64,000 nt of DNA from Candidatus Sulfidibacterium hydrothermale (GCF_020149915.1 NZ_CP083760.1:1922001-1986000); one strand, 5' to 3'. Numbered from the stretch's first letter, positions 42,446 through 52,183 are shown. Made by a program: numbers and translations. The notes: generated by a model not told the origin, from the sequence alone.

Positions 42446-43804
42446 ATGAGCCATTACAGAAAATTAATTGATATTTCTCTATTGAATATAAACATTGAAA
42501 ATCCAAGATTTGAAATGGTAGGAAATCAAAGAGATGCAATTAAAACAATGATTGAGGATCAAAAGGAGAAGTTAATAAAACTAGCAGAAGATATTTTAAA
42601 CCAAGGTTTAAACCCAGGAGATCCAATTTTTATAACAAAACACGAGAAGCAAGAAGGTGAATATAATGTTATAGAAGGAAATCGTAGGGTAACTGTTTTA
42701 AAATTACTTGAAAATCCTGAATTGATTTCTGAAAAACAAAAATTTTTTTTGAATAAATTTAAGAAGTTATCAGAACAATACTCAAAAGCCCCGATTGATA
42801 AAATTCCATGCATATTGTTTGACTCTGAAAAAGAGGCAGAGCATTGGGTTGAATTAAAACATACTGGACAAAACGATGGTATTGGTACAGTTGGTTGGGA
42901 TGCACAGCAGAAAGCACGTTTTGATGAAAGAGTTAAAGGAAATTCAAGCTATGCTTTACAAATTTTAGACTTTTTAGAAAAGCAAGAGAGTGTTGATAGT
43001 GAATTAAAGAATAATCTTAAAAAGGTAAAATCATCCTCTTTACAACGACTTGCAACAGATCCTGATTTTAGACGAATGGCAGGAATAGATATCAAGGACG
43101 GAAAAGTTATTACTCGATATGAACCATCTGAAATAGTCAAACCTCTTTGCAAAGTTGTTAATGATTTATTACGAAAAGATTTTACAGTAAAAGATATCTA
43201 CTATAAAGATGATAGACTGAATTATTTAGAGACTTTTAAAAAAACGGATTTGCCGGATAAATCGAAAGAGCTAGCAGGTAATTGGGAATTAATAAGTACT
43301 ACACCACCTAAAAAAGCAGACCTGAAAAAAAATGATGAAAAAAAGAGAAAAAAGAGTAAATCATTAATTTCAAAGCGTCATACAATAATCCCAAAAAGTA
43401 CGATAATCCCTATAAGCCAACCTCGAGTTAATAAAATCTATCATGAATTGAAAGATCTTGATGTTAAAGACTTCGAAAATTCGGCTGCAATAACTTTTAG
43501 GGTATTTATTGAACTTTCATTGGATAGTTATATCGAAAAGTTTCCTATTTTAGGCGTTACCAAGAATAGTAAATTGAGCCACAAACTAAAATCTGTTGCC
43601 ACTGACTTTGAAAATAAAGGTGTTCTTGATAAATATAAACTTAAAGGTGCGTACACAGCTTCAACTATGAAGGACAGTATGTTTTCAATAGATACACTTA
43701 ACGCTTTTGTGCATAATAAAGATTTTAATCCAGACCCGGAATCATTAAAGAAAAATTGGGATAACTTAGAAGTTTTTTTTATAAAACTATGGGAATTAAT
43801 TTAA
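42446..43804 (+). CDS. Cassette 21: ParB/Srx-like nuclease-fold protein
   Basis: 452 aa. The N-terminal 110 residues have the ParB-like layout (IDISLLNINIENPRF, then YNVIEGNRRVTVLKLL with EGNRR at 77-81), the fold that binds CTP in ParB. The middle is helical with a Lys-rich linker (about 290-315), and the C-terminal part is helical (AAITFRVFIELSLDSYIEKF). It overlaps the Dam-like methylase gene by 16 bp. ParB-like plus methylase pairs suggest a DNA-modification or defence module. Confidence 0.78.
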   Translation: MSHYRKLIDISLLNINIENPRFEMVGNQRDAIKTMIEDQKEKLIKLAEDILNQGLNPGDPIFITKHEKQEGEYNVIEGNRRVTVLKLLENPELISEKQKFFLNKFKKLSEQYSKAPIDKIPCILFDSEKEAEHWVELKHTGQNDGIGTVGWDAQQKARFDERVKGNSSYALQILDFLEKQESVDSELKNNLKKVKSSSLQRLATDPDFRRMAGIDIKDGKVITRYEPSEIVKPLCKVVNDLLRKDFTVKDIYYKDDRLNYLETFKKTDLPDKSKELAGNWELISTTPPKKADLKKNDEKKRKKSKSLISKRHTIIPKSTIIPISQPRVNKIYHELKDLDVKDFENSAAITFRVFIELSLDSYIEKFPILGVTKNSKLSHKLKSVATDFENKGVLDKYKLKGAYTASTMKDSMFSIDTLNAFVHNKDFNPDPESLKKNWDNLEVFFIKLWELI

Positions 43805-44760
43805 CAAACAATTTTTATTCGCCCCTAAGATATCCTGGGGGGAAAGGGAAGCTTTCCCATTATATCCAACTTTTGATTGAATATAATTTACTAATTGATG
43901 GACACTATGTTGAGCCATATGCAGGCGGTGCTTCTGTGGCGCTGTCGTTACTTTTTAATGAATATGTAAGGACAATACATATTAATGACTTTGATTATCG
44001 GATTTACTGTTTTTGGCATTCAGTTCTATTTGATACTGAAAATCTTTGTGACAAGATATCCAAGACTTCAATTGATATAAAGAACTGGTTGATTCAAAAA
44101 GAAATCCAGAAAAATCCAAAAAATTATAACCAACTTGAAATAGGTTTCTCTACTTTCTTTTTGAATAGAACTAACCGGTCTGGAATATTAAAAGCGGGGG
44201 TAATTGGTGGAAAATCCCAGAATGGCAAATGGAAACTTGATGCAAGATTTAATAAAGAAGAATTAATTAAAAGAATAAGAAGAATAAGCCGTTATAAAAA
44301 TCGAATAAAACTCTATAATAAAGATGCATTAGAACTTACAATACAGCTATCAAAAACGCTTCCTTCAAAAACTCTTTTTTATTTTGATCCCCCTTATTAT
44401 AAAAAAGGGAAAGATCTCTACATTAATTTTTATGAACATGCTGATCATTTGCAAATCTCAAAGTTGATAAAAAAATTAACAAATAAATATTGGTTGGTTT
44501 CTTATGATAATAATGTAAATATACGTGAATTTTACAAGCCGTTTTTACAAAGAACATATGAATTAAATTATCATGCGGGGATTGCTAAAAAAGGCACAGA
44601 AATTTTGATTTTCTCAGACAATTTAATTGTTCCAGAATTACTTAACCCAACAGATAAAAATGAAATTAGGAGAATTGAAGAAAAAGGACTTTCTAGTAAT
44701 TGGATTGAAAGTAGAAATACTGTGCCCAACACAGCATATAAGTCATTGGGCAGCAAGTAG
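43789..44760 (+). CDS. Cassette 21: Dam-type (D12) adenine-N6 DNA methyltransferase
   Basis: 323 aa. AdoMet-binding motif SPLRYPGGKGKLSHYI near residues 11-26 and catalytic motif FDPPYY near 198-203 are clear; order and spacing fit class D12 enzymes such as Dam and M.DpnII. The last 10-15 residues (NTAYKSLGSK) are encoded by the start of attC21. No restriction nuclease gene lies in the cassette; the ParB-like partner may take that role, or the enzyme may be solitary. Confidence 0.92.
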   Translation: MGINLTNNFYSPLRYPGGKGKLSHYIQLLIEYNLLIDGHYVEPYAGGASVALSLLFNEYVRTIHINDFDYRIYCFWHSVLFDTENLCDKISKTSIDIKNWLIQKEIQKNPKNYNQLEIGFSTFFLNRTNRSGILKAGVIGGKSQNGKWKLDARFNKEELIKRIRRISRYKNRIKLYNKDALELTIQLSKTLPSKTLFYFDPPYYKKGKDLYINFYEHADHLQISKLIKKLTNKYWLVSYDNNVNIREFYKPFLQRTYELNYHAGIAKKGTEILIFSDNLIVPELLNPTDKNEIRRIEEKGLSSNWIESRNTVPNTAYKSLGSK

Positions 44761-44852
44761 TTAATAGGCGATATAAACATTAATGAACAGTATGGTAAAC
44801 TGAAAGATTTAGCATTAAAACGCCCAACGCCTCATATACATACCCGTTGGCA
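44724..44852 (+). repeat. attC site 21 (type b)
   Basis: R'' GCCCAAC, R' GTTGGCA. Extended TGTGCCCAAC is the complement of GTTGGGCACA at the left end of cassette 21. Confidence 0.88.
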
Positions 44853-45366
44853 GTCATGCCCACCGGCGGGCAATCATTCGTTCTTTGAGGCTGTCTTGCG
44901 CAGCTTGCTATTAGAAAAATTAGTTTTCATAAGACACATCTGTAAACAAGATGTTTACGTTGCAGCAAGCTGCTCAGGCCACAGAACAATTTGGGGAAAT
45001 GGCTTGCGTGACGGAAGGTCGAGTTCTTCCGGATTCTTCGTTTCGGGATTTCGCACGCAAGGACAGGAGTAAGGCGGCGTAATCATTTTTGCAGGTTGAA
45101 ATCAATTTATGCGTTGTTTGAAAAATTTTCATTCAAAATAGGGAAGATGTTCATTCATAAACGAAAATCTGGGAAATGATGTTGCAAAAATACTTCCACC
45201 GCCTTCTGCAGCTTTCCGTACTGCCGTTGGGACACGTTCAGCCAACAGCGGCTCATAGTGCATGCCGCAAATTGTGCTGAATTTGAAAATTAATTGTAAA
45301 TTTGAGAATATTTGTAAACAGAAAGATTATGAAAACCAATTGCGGCACGCACCATAGCCGCACCCG
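44847..45366 (+). repeat. Cassette 22: non-coding cassette, family A copy 6
   Basis: 520 bp. G/C variant at both ends. Two base changes in the right part (CTTCCACCGCC and GCAGCTTTCC) weaken stem III by one pair. In tandem with copy 7. Confidence 0.85.
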
Positions 45367-45372
45367 TTAGCA
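45240..45372 (+). repeat. attC site 22 (type a)
   Basis: R'' AGCCAAC, R' GTTAGCA; closes cassette 22. Confidence 0.9.
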
Positions 45373-45887
45373 GTCATGCCCACCGGCGGGTAATCATTCG
45401 TTCTTTGAGGCTGTCTTGCGCAGCTTGCTTTTGAAAAATTAGTTTTCATAAGACACATCTGTAAACAAGATGGTTTACGTTGCAGCAAGCTGCTCAGGCC
45501 ACAGAACAATTTGGGGAAATGGCTTGCGTGACGGAAGGTCGAGTTCTTCCGGATTCTTCGTTTCGGGATTTCGCACGCAAGGACAGGAGTAAGGCGGCGT
45601 AATCATTTTTGCAGGTTGAAATCAATTTATGCGTTGTTTGAAAAATTTTCATTCAAAATAGGGAAGATGTTCATTCATAAACGAAAACCTGGGAAACGAT
45701 GTTGCAAAAATACTTCCGCCGCCTTCTGCAGGTTTCCGTACTGCCGTTGGGACACGTTCAGCTAACAGCGGCTCATAGTGCATGCCGCAAATTGTGCTGA
45801 ATTTGAAAATTAATTGTAAATTTGAGAATATTTGTAAACAGAGAAGATTATGAAAACCAATTGCGGCACGCACCATAGCCGCACCCG
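45367..45887 (+). repeat. Cassette 23: non-coding cassette, family A copy 7
   Basis: 521 bp. A/T variant at both ends. One base is inserted in GATGGTTTACG, which destroys the start of the short plus-strand frame but leaves stems II and III untouched. Confidence 0.85.
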
Positions 45888-45893
45888 TTGTGC
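45760..45893 (+). repeat. attC site 23 (type a)
   Basis: R'' AGCTAAC, R' GTTGTGC; closes cassette 23. Confidence 0.9.
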
Positions 45894-45937
45894 ACTATAT
45901 CGAAGAAGATTTTGATGAATACTTAGGTAGCGTCTAA
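45890..45937 (+). pseudogene. Short coding remnant at the start of cassette 24
   Basis: A 15-codon frame (GTG to TAA) reads VHYIEEDFDEYLGSV, which looks like the C-terminal tail of a protein. No upstream part exists because attC23 ends at the same place. It may be the tail of an older gene that was cut when the cassette formed. Confidence 0.3.
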
Positions 45938-45944
45938 AAGGAGG

Positions 45945-45973
45945 TTGAAAAATGAAGGGAATATGTAAATTTG
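45945..45973 (+). promoter_or_regulatory. Candidate promoter inside cassette 24
   Basis: TTG at 45945-45947 and TAAATTTG at 45966-45973, 18 bp apart, followed 80 bp later by the cassette gene. Confidence 0.4.
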
Positions 45974-46053
45974 AAAAGATATAAATAATTGATAATCAAG
46001 AATTAATTTTGACATTAGTTGGAATGTAAATAATAACTCAAAATTATTAATTT

Positions 46054-46521
46054 ATGGAATTTTATAAAGATTTGCTGAAAATAGAGAAGTCTAAATTCAA
46101 AATAGTCTTAGGAATAGTTGCTGTTATTATTTCTATAACTTGGTTTATAGCAAGAATTAAACAAAACGGGAATCTAAATACTTTTGATTGGATTTATGGA
46201 ATCTTTTTTGGCCTACAAGGAATTCTAAATATCATGGAAGGTTATGGAATTTCAAGTTCTAGAATATTTGGGAAGGCATTTATTTCTATAGATGACGAAA
46301 AAATACAGATAAAAACACATGTTTTTTCGAAAACGCAAATTCTTTATTGGAAAGAAATAAAAGCAATTAATTATAAAACAAATTTTTTTGTTTTCACGTC
46401 GAAAAATAATATTTCCACAAATCTAAAATTATCTGAATTTGATTATCTTTCTATAAAAGAAATTAAAAAAACAATTAGAGAGATTGCAAAAAAGAATGAC
46501 ATTAAACATGATATAAAATAA
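46054..46521 (+). CDS. Cassette 24: small membrane protein, unknown function
   Basis: 155 aa. Two hydrophobic helices at about residues 14-33 (FKIVLGIVAVIISITWFIA) and 43-60 (FDWIYGIFFGLQGILNIM) precede a soluble PH-like domain of short strands (KAFISIDDEKIQIKTHVFSK, WKEIKAINYKTNFFVF). It is similar in layout, though not in sequence, to the cassette 8 product. Sole intact gene of cassette 24 (45888-46660). Confidence 0.7.
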   Translation: MEFYKDLLKIEKSKFKIVLGIVAVIISITWFIARIKQNGNLNTFDWIYGIFFGLQGILNIMEGYGISSSRIFGKAFISIDDEKIQIKTHVFSKTQILYWKEIKAINYKTNFFVFTSKNNISTNLKLSEFDYLSIKEIKKTIREIAKKNDIKHDIK

Positions 46522-46534
46522 ATTTAAATACAGT

Positions 46535-46666
46535 GCACAACATCAGCTATACTACACACCGCAAAAACATGAGAACAAAACAATTAATCAGTAAATGAAA
46601 ATGCCGGCAAGCAGAAAAATGAAAGCATTAAAACAGCGGCGCGTAGCATAGCCGCGCCCGTTAGCA
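46535..46666 (+). repeat. attC site 24 (divergent)
   Basis: R'' GCACAAC, R' GTTAGCA. Extended AGTGCACAAC is the complement of GTTGTGCACT at the left end of cassette 24. The centre differs from all other sites, with a second GC-rich motif ATGCCGGCAAGC. Confidence 0.82.
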
Positions 46667-46685
46667 CCCATTAAAAAAAACCACA

Positions 46686-47918
46686 GTGTTAAAGAAAGGA
46701 TTTTTAAAACCGGAATTATCAATTAACAATCTTGGTAAAAGGCAGTTCTGGACAGGAATAATAATGGGTGTAGTAGCTTCATTCGTTTTAAGTTACTTTT
46801 TCAACTATTCAAGAGAATCATTACGTTCAATTACATTTATGGGCGACCCATTAATTCTCACAGAAAAAGAATTTAGACTGTATGATTTATTTTTTGCAGC
46901 ATTTTCAACAAGTCTTGGTTTTGGATTTACAATAAATTTTTGGTTAACAGGTAGAAATAAGATTATTAAAAAAAGATACTTGCAAATTTTTACAATTTCC
47001 AATGCATGGTTTATAACATTTGTTGCATTGATGATTGTTAGCCGATTTGGGTCAATTTTACCAATTACTCTCTACACTATAAAAGGGTATGACAATCAAC
47101 TTGACTTTTTACATACATTTTGGCTGTTGCTCATTTTGATTCCGATTTATGTGTTTTTTGCACAATGGAATACCATACGACTAATATTTAGAGCTAAGAA
47201 TTGGGTACTACTTTCAATAGTGTTTTTCTGTATTACAACATTTTACCTATTTGAAACAACAACTGCGGACAGGGAGATACTGAACAAGAATTATTATTCG
47301 GTTAACAAAGAATATTTTAATTATATTGATCAGAAATTTCAAATGGCAAAAAAATATGGTATAGTTTTTCCAGCTTCTTTAAAGCAAGTATTACAAAAGG
47401 AATATGCTGAAAGAACCACGAACCTTGTTAATGCTTTAAAAAATGCATTTAACAAAAACAAAATAGTGCCACTTGATACATTAATTTTAGAAGAGATTGT
47501 TATTCATAACCTAAAAATAACGAATCCATATTCATACAACCAATTTAATGATATAGACAAAAACTGGCCATATGCATTTCCTGAACAAGTCTATTGTCAA
47601 ATTCAAAAACATGATGTAAATAGTATCGAAACAAAAGTTCTTTTTGAAATATTACATGAACAGGCTTCCCTATTTACGAGTTCAAAAATAGATTGGAATA
47701 AATGGAAAACTTATTCGCCCTATGAAAGACAAAAGTCAATTTTCAAACAAAATCTTTTATACACCACGAAAACTATTCAAAGCAGATTAATACAAGTAAT
47801 AAATTTGTTACGGTCAGAAAAGAAATACAAAGAATATCAATACTTATTACCAGTCATGCGATTTAATGACAAGGGAAGGCAAAAACAAATTAAAATAAAC
47901 ATTAAAAACGGGTGCTAA
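46686..47918 (+). CDS. Cassette 25: polytopic membrane protein, unknown function
   Basis: 410 aa from the GTG at 46686, which is only 25 bp into the cassette. About five hydrophobic helices lie in the first 185 residues (GIIMGVVASFVLSYFF; FFAAFSTSLGFGFTINFWL; ITFVALMIVSRFGSILPI; LLLILIPIYVFFAQW; LLSIVFFCITTFYLF). The remaining 220 residues are soluble and helical. The TAA stop is supplied by the R'' box of attC25. Not recognised. Sole gene of cassette 25 (46661-48035). Confidence 0.72.
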   Translation: MLKKGFLKPELSINNLGKRQFWTGIIMGVVASFVLSYFFNYSRESLRSITFMGDPLILTEKEFRLYDLFFAAFSTSLGFGFTINFWLTGRNKIIKKRYLQIFTISNAWFITFVALMIVSRFGSILPITLYTIKGYDNQLDFLHTFWLLLILIPIYVFFAQWNTIRLIFRAKNWVLLSIVFFCITTFYLFETTTADREILNKNYYSVNKEYFNYIDQKFQMAKKYGIVFPASLKQVLQKEYAERTTNLVNALKNAFNKNKIVPLDTLILEEIVIHNLKITNPYSYNQFNDIDKNWPYAFPEQVYCQIQKHDVNSIETKVLFEILHEQASLFTSSKIDWNKWKTYSPYERQKSIFKQNLLYTTKTIQSRLIQVINLLRSEKKYKEYQYLLPVMRFNDKGRQKQIKINIKNGC

Positions 47919-48041
47919 CACAGCATATAAGTCATTGGGCAATAAGTGGTTAAATTAAAATATGAATACAAATAAACGGCATGGTAAACTGAAAGATTTA
48001 GCATTAAAACGCCCACCGCCTCATATGCCTAACCGTTAGCA
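47913..48041 (+). repeat. attC site 25 (type b)
   Basis: R'' TGCTAAC, R' GTTAGCA. Extended GGGTGCTAAC is the complement of GTTAGCACCC at the left end of cassette 25. Confidence 0.88.
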
Positions 48042-48554
48042 GTCATGCCCACCGGCGGGTAATCATTCGTTCTTTGAGGCTGTCTTGCGCAGCTTGCTTT
48101 TGAAAAATTAATTTTCATAAGACACATCTGTAAACAAGATGTTTACGTTGTAGCAAGCTGCTCAGGCCACAGAACAATTTGGGGAAATGGCTTACGTGAC
48201 GGAAGGTCGAGTTCTTCCGGATTCTTCGTTTCGGGATTTCGCACGCAAGGGCAGGAGTAAGGCGGCGTAATCATTTTTGCAGGTTGAAATCAATTATGCG
48301 TTGTTTGAAAAATTTTCATTCAAAATAGGGAAGATGTTCATTCATAAACGAAAACCTGGGAAATGATGTTGCAAAAATACTTCCGCCGCCTTCTGCTGGT
48401 TTCCGTACTGCCGTTGGGACACGTTCAGCTAACAGCGGCTCATAGTGCATGCCGCAAATTGTGCTGAATTTGAAAATTAATTGTAAATTTGAGAATATTT
48501 GTAAACAGAGAAGATTATGAAAACTAATTGCGGCACGCACCATAGCCGCACCCG
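48036..48554 (+). repeat. Cassette 26: non-coding cassette, family A copy 8
   Basis: 519 bp. A/T variant at both ends. The plus-strand frame is stopped by TAG (TTGTAGCAAGC), while the stem I arms stay intact; stem II has one changed pair (CTTACGTG). Confidence 0.85.
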
Positions 48555-48560
48555 TTGTGT
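48427..48560 (+). repeat. attC site 26 (type a)
   Basis: R'' AGCTAAC, R' GTTGTGT; closes cassette 26. Confidence 0.9.
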
Positions 48561-48583
48561 GCCATATAAGAGAACCACTGTAA

Positions 48584-49579
48584 ATGATAAAAACTGAAAT
48601 CACGATATTGATAAATCGAAAGTCAGACATTGACCTCGTTAAAGAGAAAATTATTGACGCGAAAATTCAGTTTCCGATATATCTTTTCGAATATGAAAGT
48701 CACTTAAAACTTACCTTTACGAGTGATTATGAAGAATGGGAATTAGATAAAGCAATTCTTGATAGTTTCCCAGGTTACGAGTTTACCTCAGACCTTGAAA
48801 AAGGAAGAAAAGAAATAAGGCTACAAATTTCAAGATACCAATCAGAATTGTCGACAGATGGTTGGGGCAGACCAATTGAAAATCCTTTGAACGAAACAAA
48901 ATATTTGATACGAAAATCAAAAAAACAAGTAGAAAGGTTCAATCCTGTAGTTAAGGTTTTATTTGAAAACAATGAAAGAGATTACTATATCAACATTGTC
49001 AAAGGAGCAGATAGAAATTCAGGAAAGGAAGGCTTTTTGCTTCTTAATGAATTCAAGACAAATAAAAGAGATAGCGAAACGGAGTTTTTCAAAGATAGAC
49101 TATACAATACACCAATCGAAGCATTTCAGCTTGGGTTTTACAAAATGCAAGACTTAGTAAATCAAGACTTCAAACAGTTTGAAGAAAACAAAAAGAAAGA
49201 ATTAAGAAAACAACAAAAATTACCACGGAAACTAATCAGAGATTTTATCAAGTCTTGTAACAATAATGATATTAGTGGAATTCTTAAAAATCTGGAAGAT
49301 AACGTAACTTTTGAAAAAAGAGTTAATTGGCAAACAGTATTTTCAATAAAAGGAAAAGAAGAATTCAAAGAATATGTTGAATCACCTAATCCGGACTTTT
49401 GTGGTAGAGAGCTGAAAATTAAATCATCATGGGATTTTCATAAATCATTTGTAACAATTAGGGTTCATTTTTTCCCAAAAATAAATGATGAACAGATACC
49501 GATGAATACATTACAATCAAGACGGTTTACGTTTGAGATTAAAGAAAATATTATTGGTAGTATAATCGAAGAAAATTAA
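48584..49579 (+). CDS. Cassette 27: hypothetical protein with possible NTF2-like C-terminus
   Basis: 331 aa, soluble, no signal peptide. The N-terminal 200 residues are not recognised. The C-terminal 120 (RDFIKSCNNNDISGILKNLE, then VTFEKRV, IKGKEEFKEYV, FVTIRVHFFP) have the pattern of a helix-turn-helix entry followed by a curved sheet, as in SnoaL/NTF2-like domains. That reading is tentative. Sole gene of cassette 27 (48555-49709). Confidence 0.65.
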   Translation: MIKTEITILINRKSDIDLVKEKIIDAKIQFPIYLFEYESHLKLTFTSDYEEWELDKAILDSFPGYEFTSDLEKGRKEIRLQISRYQSELSTDGWGRPIENPLNETKYLIRKSKKQVERFNPVVKVLFENNERDYYINIVKGADRNSGKEGFLLLNEFKTNKRDSETEFFKDRLYNTPIEAFQLGFYKMQDLVNQDFKQFEENKKKELRKQQKLPRKLIRDFIKSCNNNDISGILKNLEDNVTFEKRVNWQTVFSIKGKEEFKEYVESPNPDFCGRELKIKSSWDFHKSFVTIRVHFFPKINDEQIPMNTLQSRRFTFEIKENIIGSIIEEN

Positions 49580-49586
49580 ATACGGC

Positions 49587-49715
49587 ACACAACAACACCT
49601 ATACGTCATGCCGCAGCATATTGGTAATGAGACAATTAAACATTGATTAAAATATTTGTAAACACGAAAATTAAACAATAAAAAAGCGGCACGTCGCATA
49701 GCCAACACGTTGTGC
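49587..49715 (+). repeat. attC site 27 (type c)
   Basis: R'' ACACAAC, R' GTTGTGC. Extended GGCACACAAC is the complement of GTTGTGTGCC at the left end of cassette 27. Confidence 0.87.
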
Positions 49716-49747
49716 TGCATAAAATTACAATGAATTAAAATTGATAG

Positions 49748-50530
49748 ATGAGACTTTCACTTACTTTAATATTAACCACTTTCATTATCACAGTTGGTTT
49801 TTCACAGGAACAGGATTTTACTCACAAAATAAAATCTTTTGAATGGGGAATTTCTCTTGCATATTTACCTTCACCATATAGCGAAGCCGAGTATTATAAG
49901 TTTAAATCGAACAGGCTAAAACATAAGTATTCAAAAACGAAACGTTTTTTGGGAATAATGTTGAATACAAAGAAACTTTTTACAACAAAAAACAAAGAAA
50001 AGGTATTGAGATCGATTAATGTTTTTATGCAATATCAAAATCGAAATATAATACAAGTTGGTTTATCCAAACAGGAGAAAGATTCTTTAATTGTTATGGC
50101 TAAAAGACTAGATTATCAAGGACTTCCAATGTACTCTGTAGATTCTAATGATTTGATGAAATACATTTCGAAAAAGGACACTATAGATATTGATATTAGT
50201 GAATTTAATACAGAATATAGTAAATCTTTGGATGCTTCAACGATTGTTGTTGATGGCATTCCATTTAGGATATCTTTGAAAATTATAACAAAAACAAATG
50301 ATACGTTAAGATTTCAATATTATGGAAATTTATATGATGGGATAAAAGATACAGATGTCGATAATTTTTTAACTTATTACTTTATTTATCAACATTTTCA
50401 ATTATTTAAATATACTTCAATGGAAAATTATTTTAATGAAAAGAATTTGTTTGAAGTAATTTTGCGATATATTGCATACAAAGAAAATAAGGTTGACAGA
50501 GTTGATGATCTTAAATTTAAAAATGAATGA
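49748..50530 (+). CDS. Cassette 28: exported protein, unknown function
   Basis: 260 aa. The signal peptide MRLSLTLILTTFIITVGFSQ has a normal cleavage region before EQDF. The mature protein is rich in Lys, Tyr and Phe, without recognised motifs, and probably resides in the periplasm. Not recognised. Sole gene of cassette 28 (49710-50665). Confidence 0.7.
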   Translation: MRLSLTLILTTFIITVGFSQEQDFTHKIKSFEWGISLAYLPSPYSEAEYYKFKSNRLKHKYSKTKRFLGIMLNTKKLFTTKNKEKVLRSINVFMQYQNRNIIQVGLSKQEKDSLIVMAKRLDYQGLPMYSVDSNDLMKYISKKDTIDIDISEFNTEYSKSLDASTIVVDGIPFRISLKIITKTNDTLRFQYYGNLYDGIKDTDVDNFLTYYFIYQHFQLFKYTSMENYFNEKNLFEVILRYIAYKENKVDRVDDLKFKNE

Positions 50531-50538
50531 ATTACGCA

Positions 50539-50671
50539 GCACAACATCGGCTATGCTTCATGCCGCAAATTGTACTTAAACTGAAAATAAATCGTAAATT
50601 TGAGAATGTTTACAAACAGAAAAATTATGAAAACCAAATTGCGGCACATCGCATAGCCCTGCACGTTGCCA
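50539..50671 (+). repeat. attC site 28
   Basis: R'' GCACAAC, R' GTTGCCA. Extended GCAGCACAAC is the complement of GTTGTGCTGC at the left end of cassette 28. The centre mixes a type a spacer with type c arms. Confidence 0.87.
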
Positions 50672-50760
50672 GTAATTTGAAAAACTGAAAATAAACAAAT
50701 ATATCTGTCATATTTTAAGAGCTCTTGTCACTAATATATGTAGTGAGTTAAAAATAAAAG

Positions 50761-51264
50761 ATGCAAAAAACAAAGACAAAGACGTTTGAACAAATAGTTG
50801 AAGAAAATAAAGGGAAAATATATAGAATTTGTAAAATATATGCAGTTTCACCTTTAGAGCCTCAAGACCTATTTCAAGAAGTAATTTATGCTATTTGGAA
50901 ATCCATATCAACATTTAAAGGTAATTCCAATATTGACACTTGGATTTATAAAATCACACTTAATATATGTCTTCGGTCAAAACAAAAATTAGACAAAAAG
51001 AATTTTAAAACCGTTCACTTAGAATCTATTCAATTCGTTCCCGTTGAAATTCCTCTCGAAAAAACGCAACTAGAAAAGTACAAAGCACTTACTTCTTGTA
51101 TCTCTTCATTGAACAAAAACAACAAATCAATCATCATTCTTTATTTAGAAGGGTTGAAATATAAAGAAATTGCAGAAATTACTGGATTGACAGAGAATCA
51201 TATTGCAGTGAAAATGAAAAGAATTAAAAAAACCTTATTGAATTGCATAACAAATAAACTATAA
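50761..51264 (+). CDS. Cassette 29: ECF-type RNA polymerase sigma factor
   Basis: 167 aa of ECF size. Region 2 is PLEPQDLFQEVIYAIWKSIS followed by NIDTWIYKITLNIC (DLxQE and TWLY-like motifs); region 4 is LEGLKYKEIAEITGLTENHI, then AVKMKRIKKTLL. It should direct RNA polymerase to its own promoter set. The next gene, 4 bp after its stop, is a candidate regulator. The 95-bp leader in the cassette may hold its promoter. A sigma factor carried as an integron cassette is unusual. Confidence 0.9.
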   Translation: MQKTKTKTFEQIVEENKGKIYRICKIYAVSPLEPQDLFQEVIYAIWKSISTFKGNSNIDTWIYKITLNICLRSKQKLDKKNFKTVHLESIQFVPVEIPLEKTQLEKYKALTSCISSLNKNNKSIIILYLEGLKYKEIAEITGLTENHIAVKMKRIKKTLLNCITNKL

Positions 51265-51268
51265 TATT

Positions 51269-51541
51269 ATGTGGAATAATGAACAAAAAGACATTTGGAA
51301 AGACATAAAAGATACTTGGAATGAACAACCTCAATCCGAAAAAATCAATATTCAGGTATCAAAACTCATAGAAGAATTTAAAAGTAAAATAAGTCAATTT
51401 GAGAAAGACTCAATCAATAAAGATTTAGCTTTTATAACTACTTCCGTAACTCAATTTGAAAAGGAATCAATTAAAAGAGATTTAAACCTTATTTCTACAT
51501 TATTAAAGAAAGTAACATCTAAACTGAATAAAAAGAAATAA
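51269..51541 (+). CDS. Cassette 29: small coiled-coil protein, possible sigma partner
   Basis: 90 aa, Lys/Glu-rich. It contains two similar segments (SQFEKDSINKDLAFI and TQFEKESIKRDLNLI) and no transmembrane helix, unlike most anti-sigma factors of ECF systems in Bacteroidota. It could be a soluble anti-sigma factor; this rests on operon position. Shares cassette 29 (50666-51671). Confidence 0.65.
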   Translation: MWNNEQKDIWKDIKDTWNEQPQSEKINIQVSKLIEEFKSKISQFEKDSINKDLAFITTSVTQFEKESIKRDLNLISTLLKKVTSKLNKKK

Positions 51542-51547
51542 AACTAC

Positions 51548-51677
51548 TGGCAACATCACCTATGCTTCATACCGCAAATAATTGTAAATAAACGGATTAC
51601 GTGTTAATAAAACATATTGGTAAATAGAAAAAATAAACAATAAAATGCGGCACGTCGCATAGCCCTGCACGTTAGCA
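51548..51677 (+). repeat. attC site 29 (type c)
   Basis: R'' TGGCAAC, R' GTTAGCA. Extended TACTGGCAAC is the complement of GTTGCCAGTA at the left end of cassette 29. Confidence 0.88.
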
Positions 51678-52183
51678 GTCATTCCCTCTGGCGGACAGAA
51701 AGCGTACTGTAGGGCTTTTGGGTGCAGCCTGCTGTTGATCAATTGTTTTTCAAAAGGCACATCTGTAAACAAGATGTTTCCGTAAAAGCAGGCTGCACAG
51801 GCCACAGGTTAGCCCGGGGGAAAGAAAAACGTTCCTGAAGTGTTTGTTTTTACAGGGATTTTGGTTTCCGGTATTCGCACGCAAGGGTAGGCAAAAGTCG
51901 GCGTCATCATTTTTGCAGGGAAAGACAAACAATCATTAATTGGAAAAGCAGAAGTTAAAATGGAAAATGCTGATTCAAATGGAAGATAAGAGGAAGGGGA
52001 GCAAAAATGCTTCCGCCGCCTGAGGGTCATTATCCGTATTGCCTTCGGGAAACAGGCTGCTAACAACGGTTATGCTTCATGCCGCAAAAAGTGCTTAAAT
52101 TGGAAATTAATTGTAAATTTGGAAATAATTGTAAACAGAAAAATAAATCAACAAAAATGCGGCACGTCGCATAGCCTCAACCG
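51672..52183 (+). repeat. Cassette 30: non-coding cassette, family B copy 2
   Basis: 512 bp; by eye identical to cassette 18, including its attC, although about 11.7 kb away. Followed directly by two family A copies. Confidence 0.87.
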
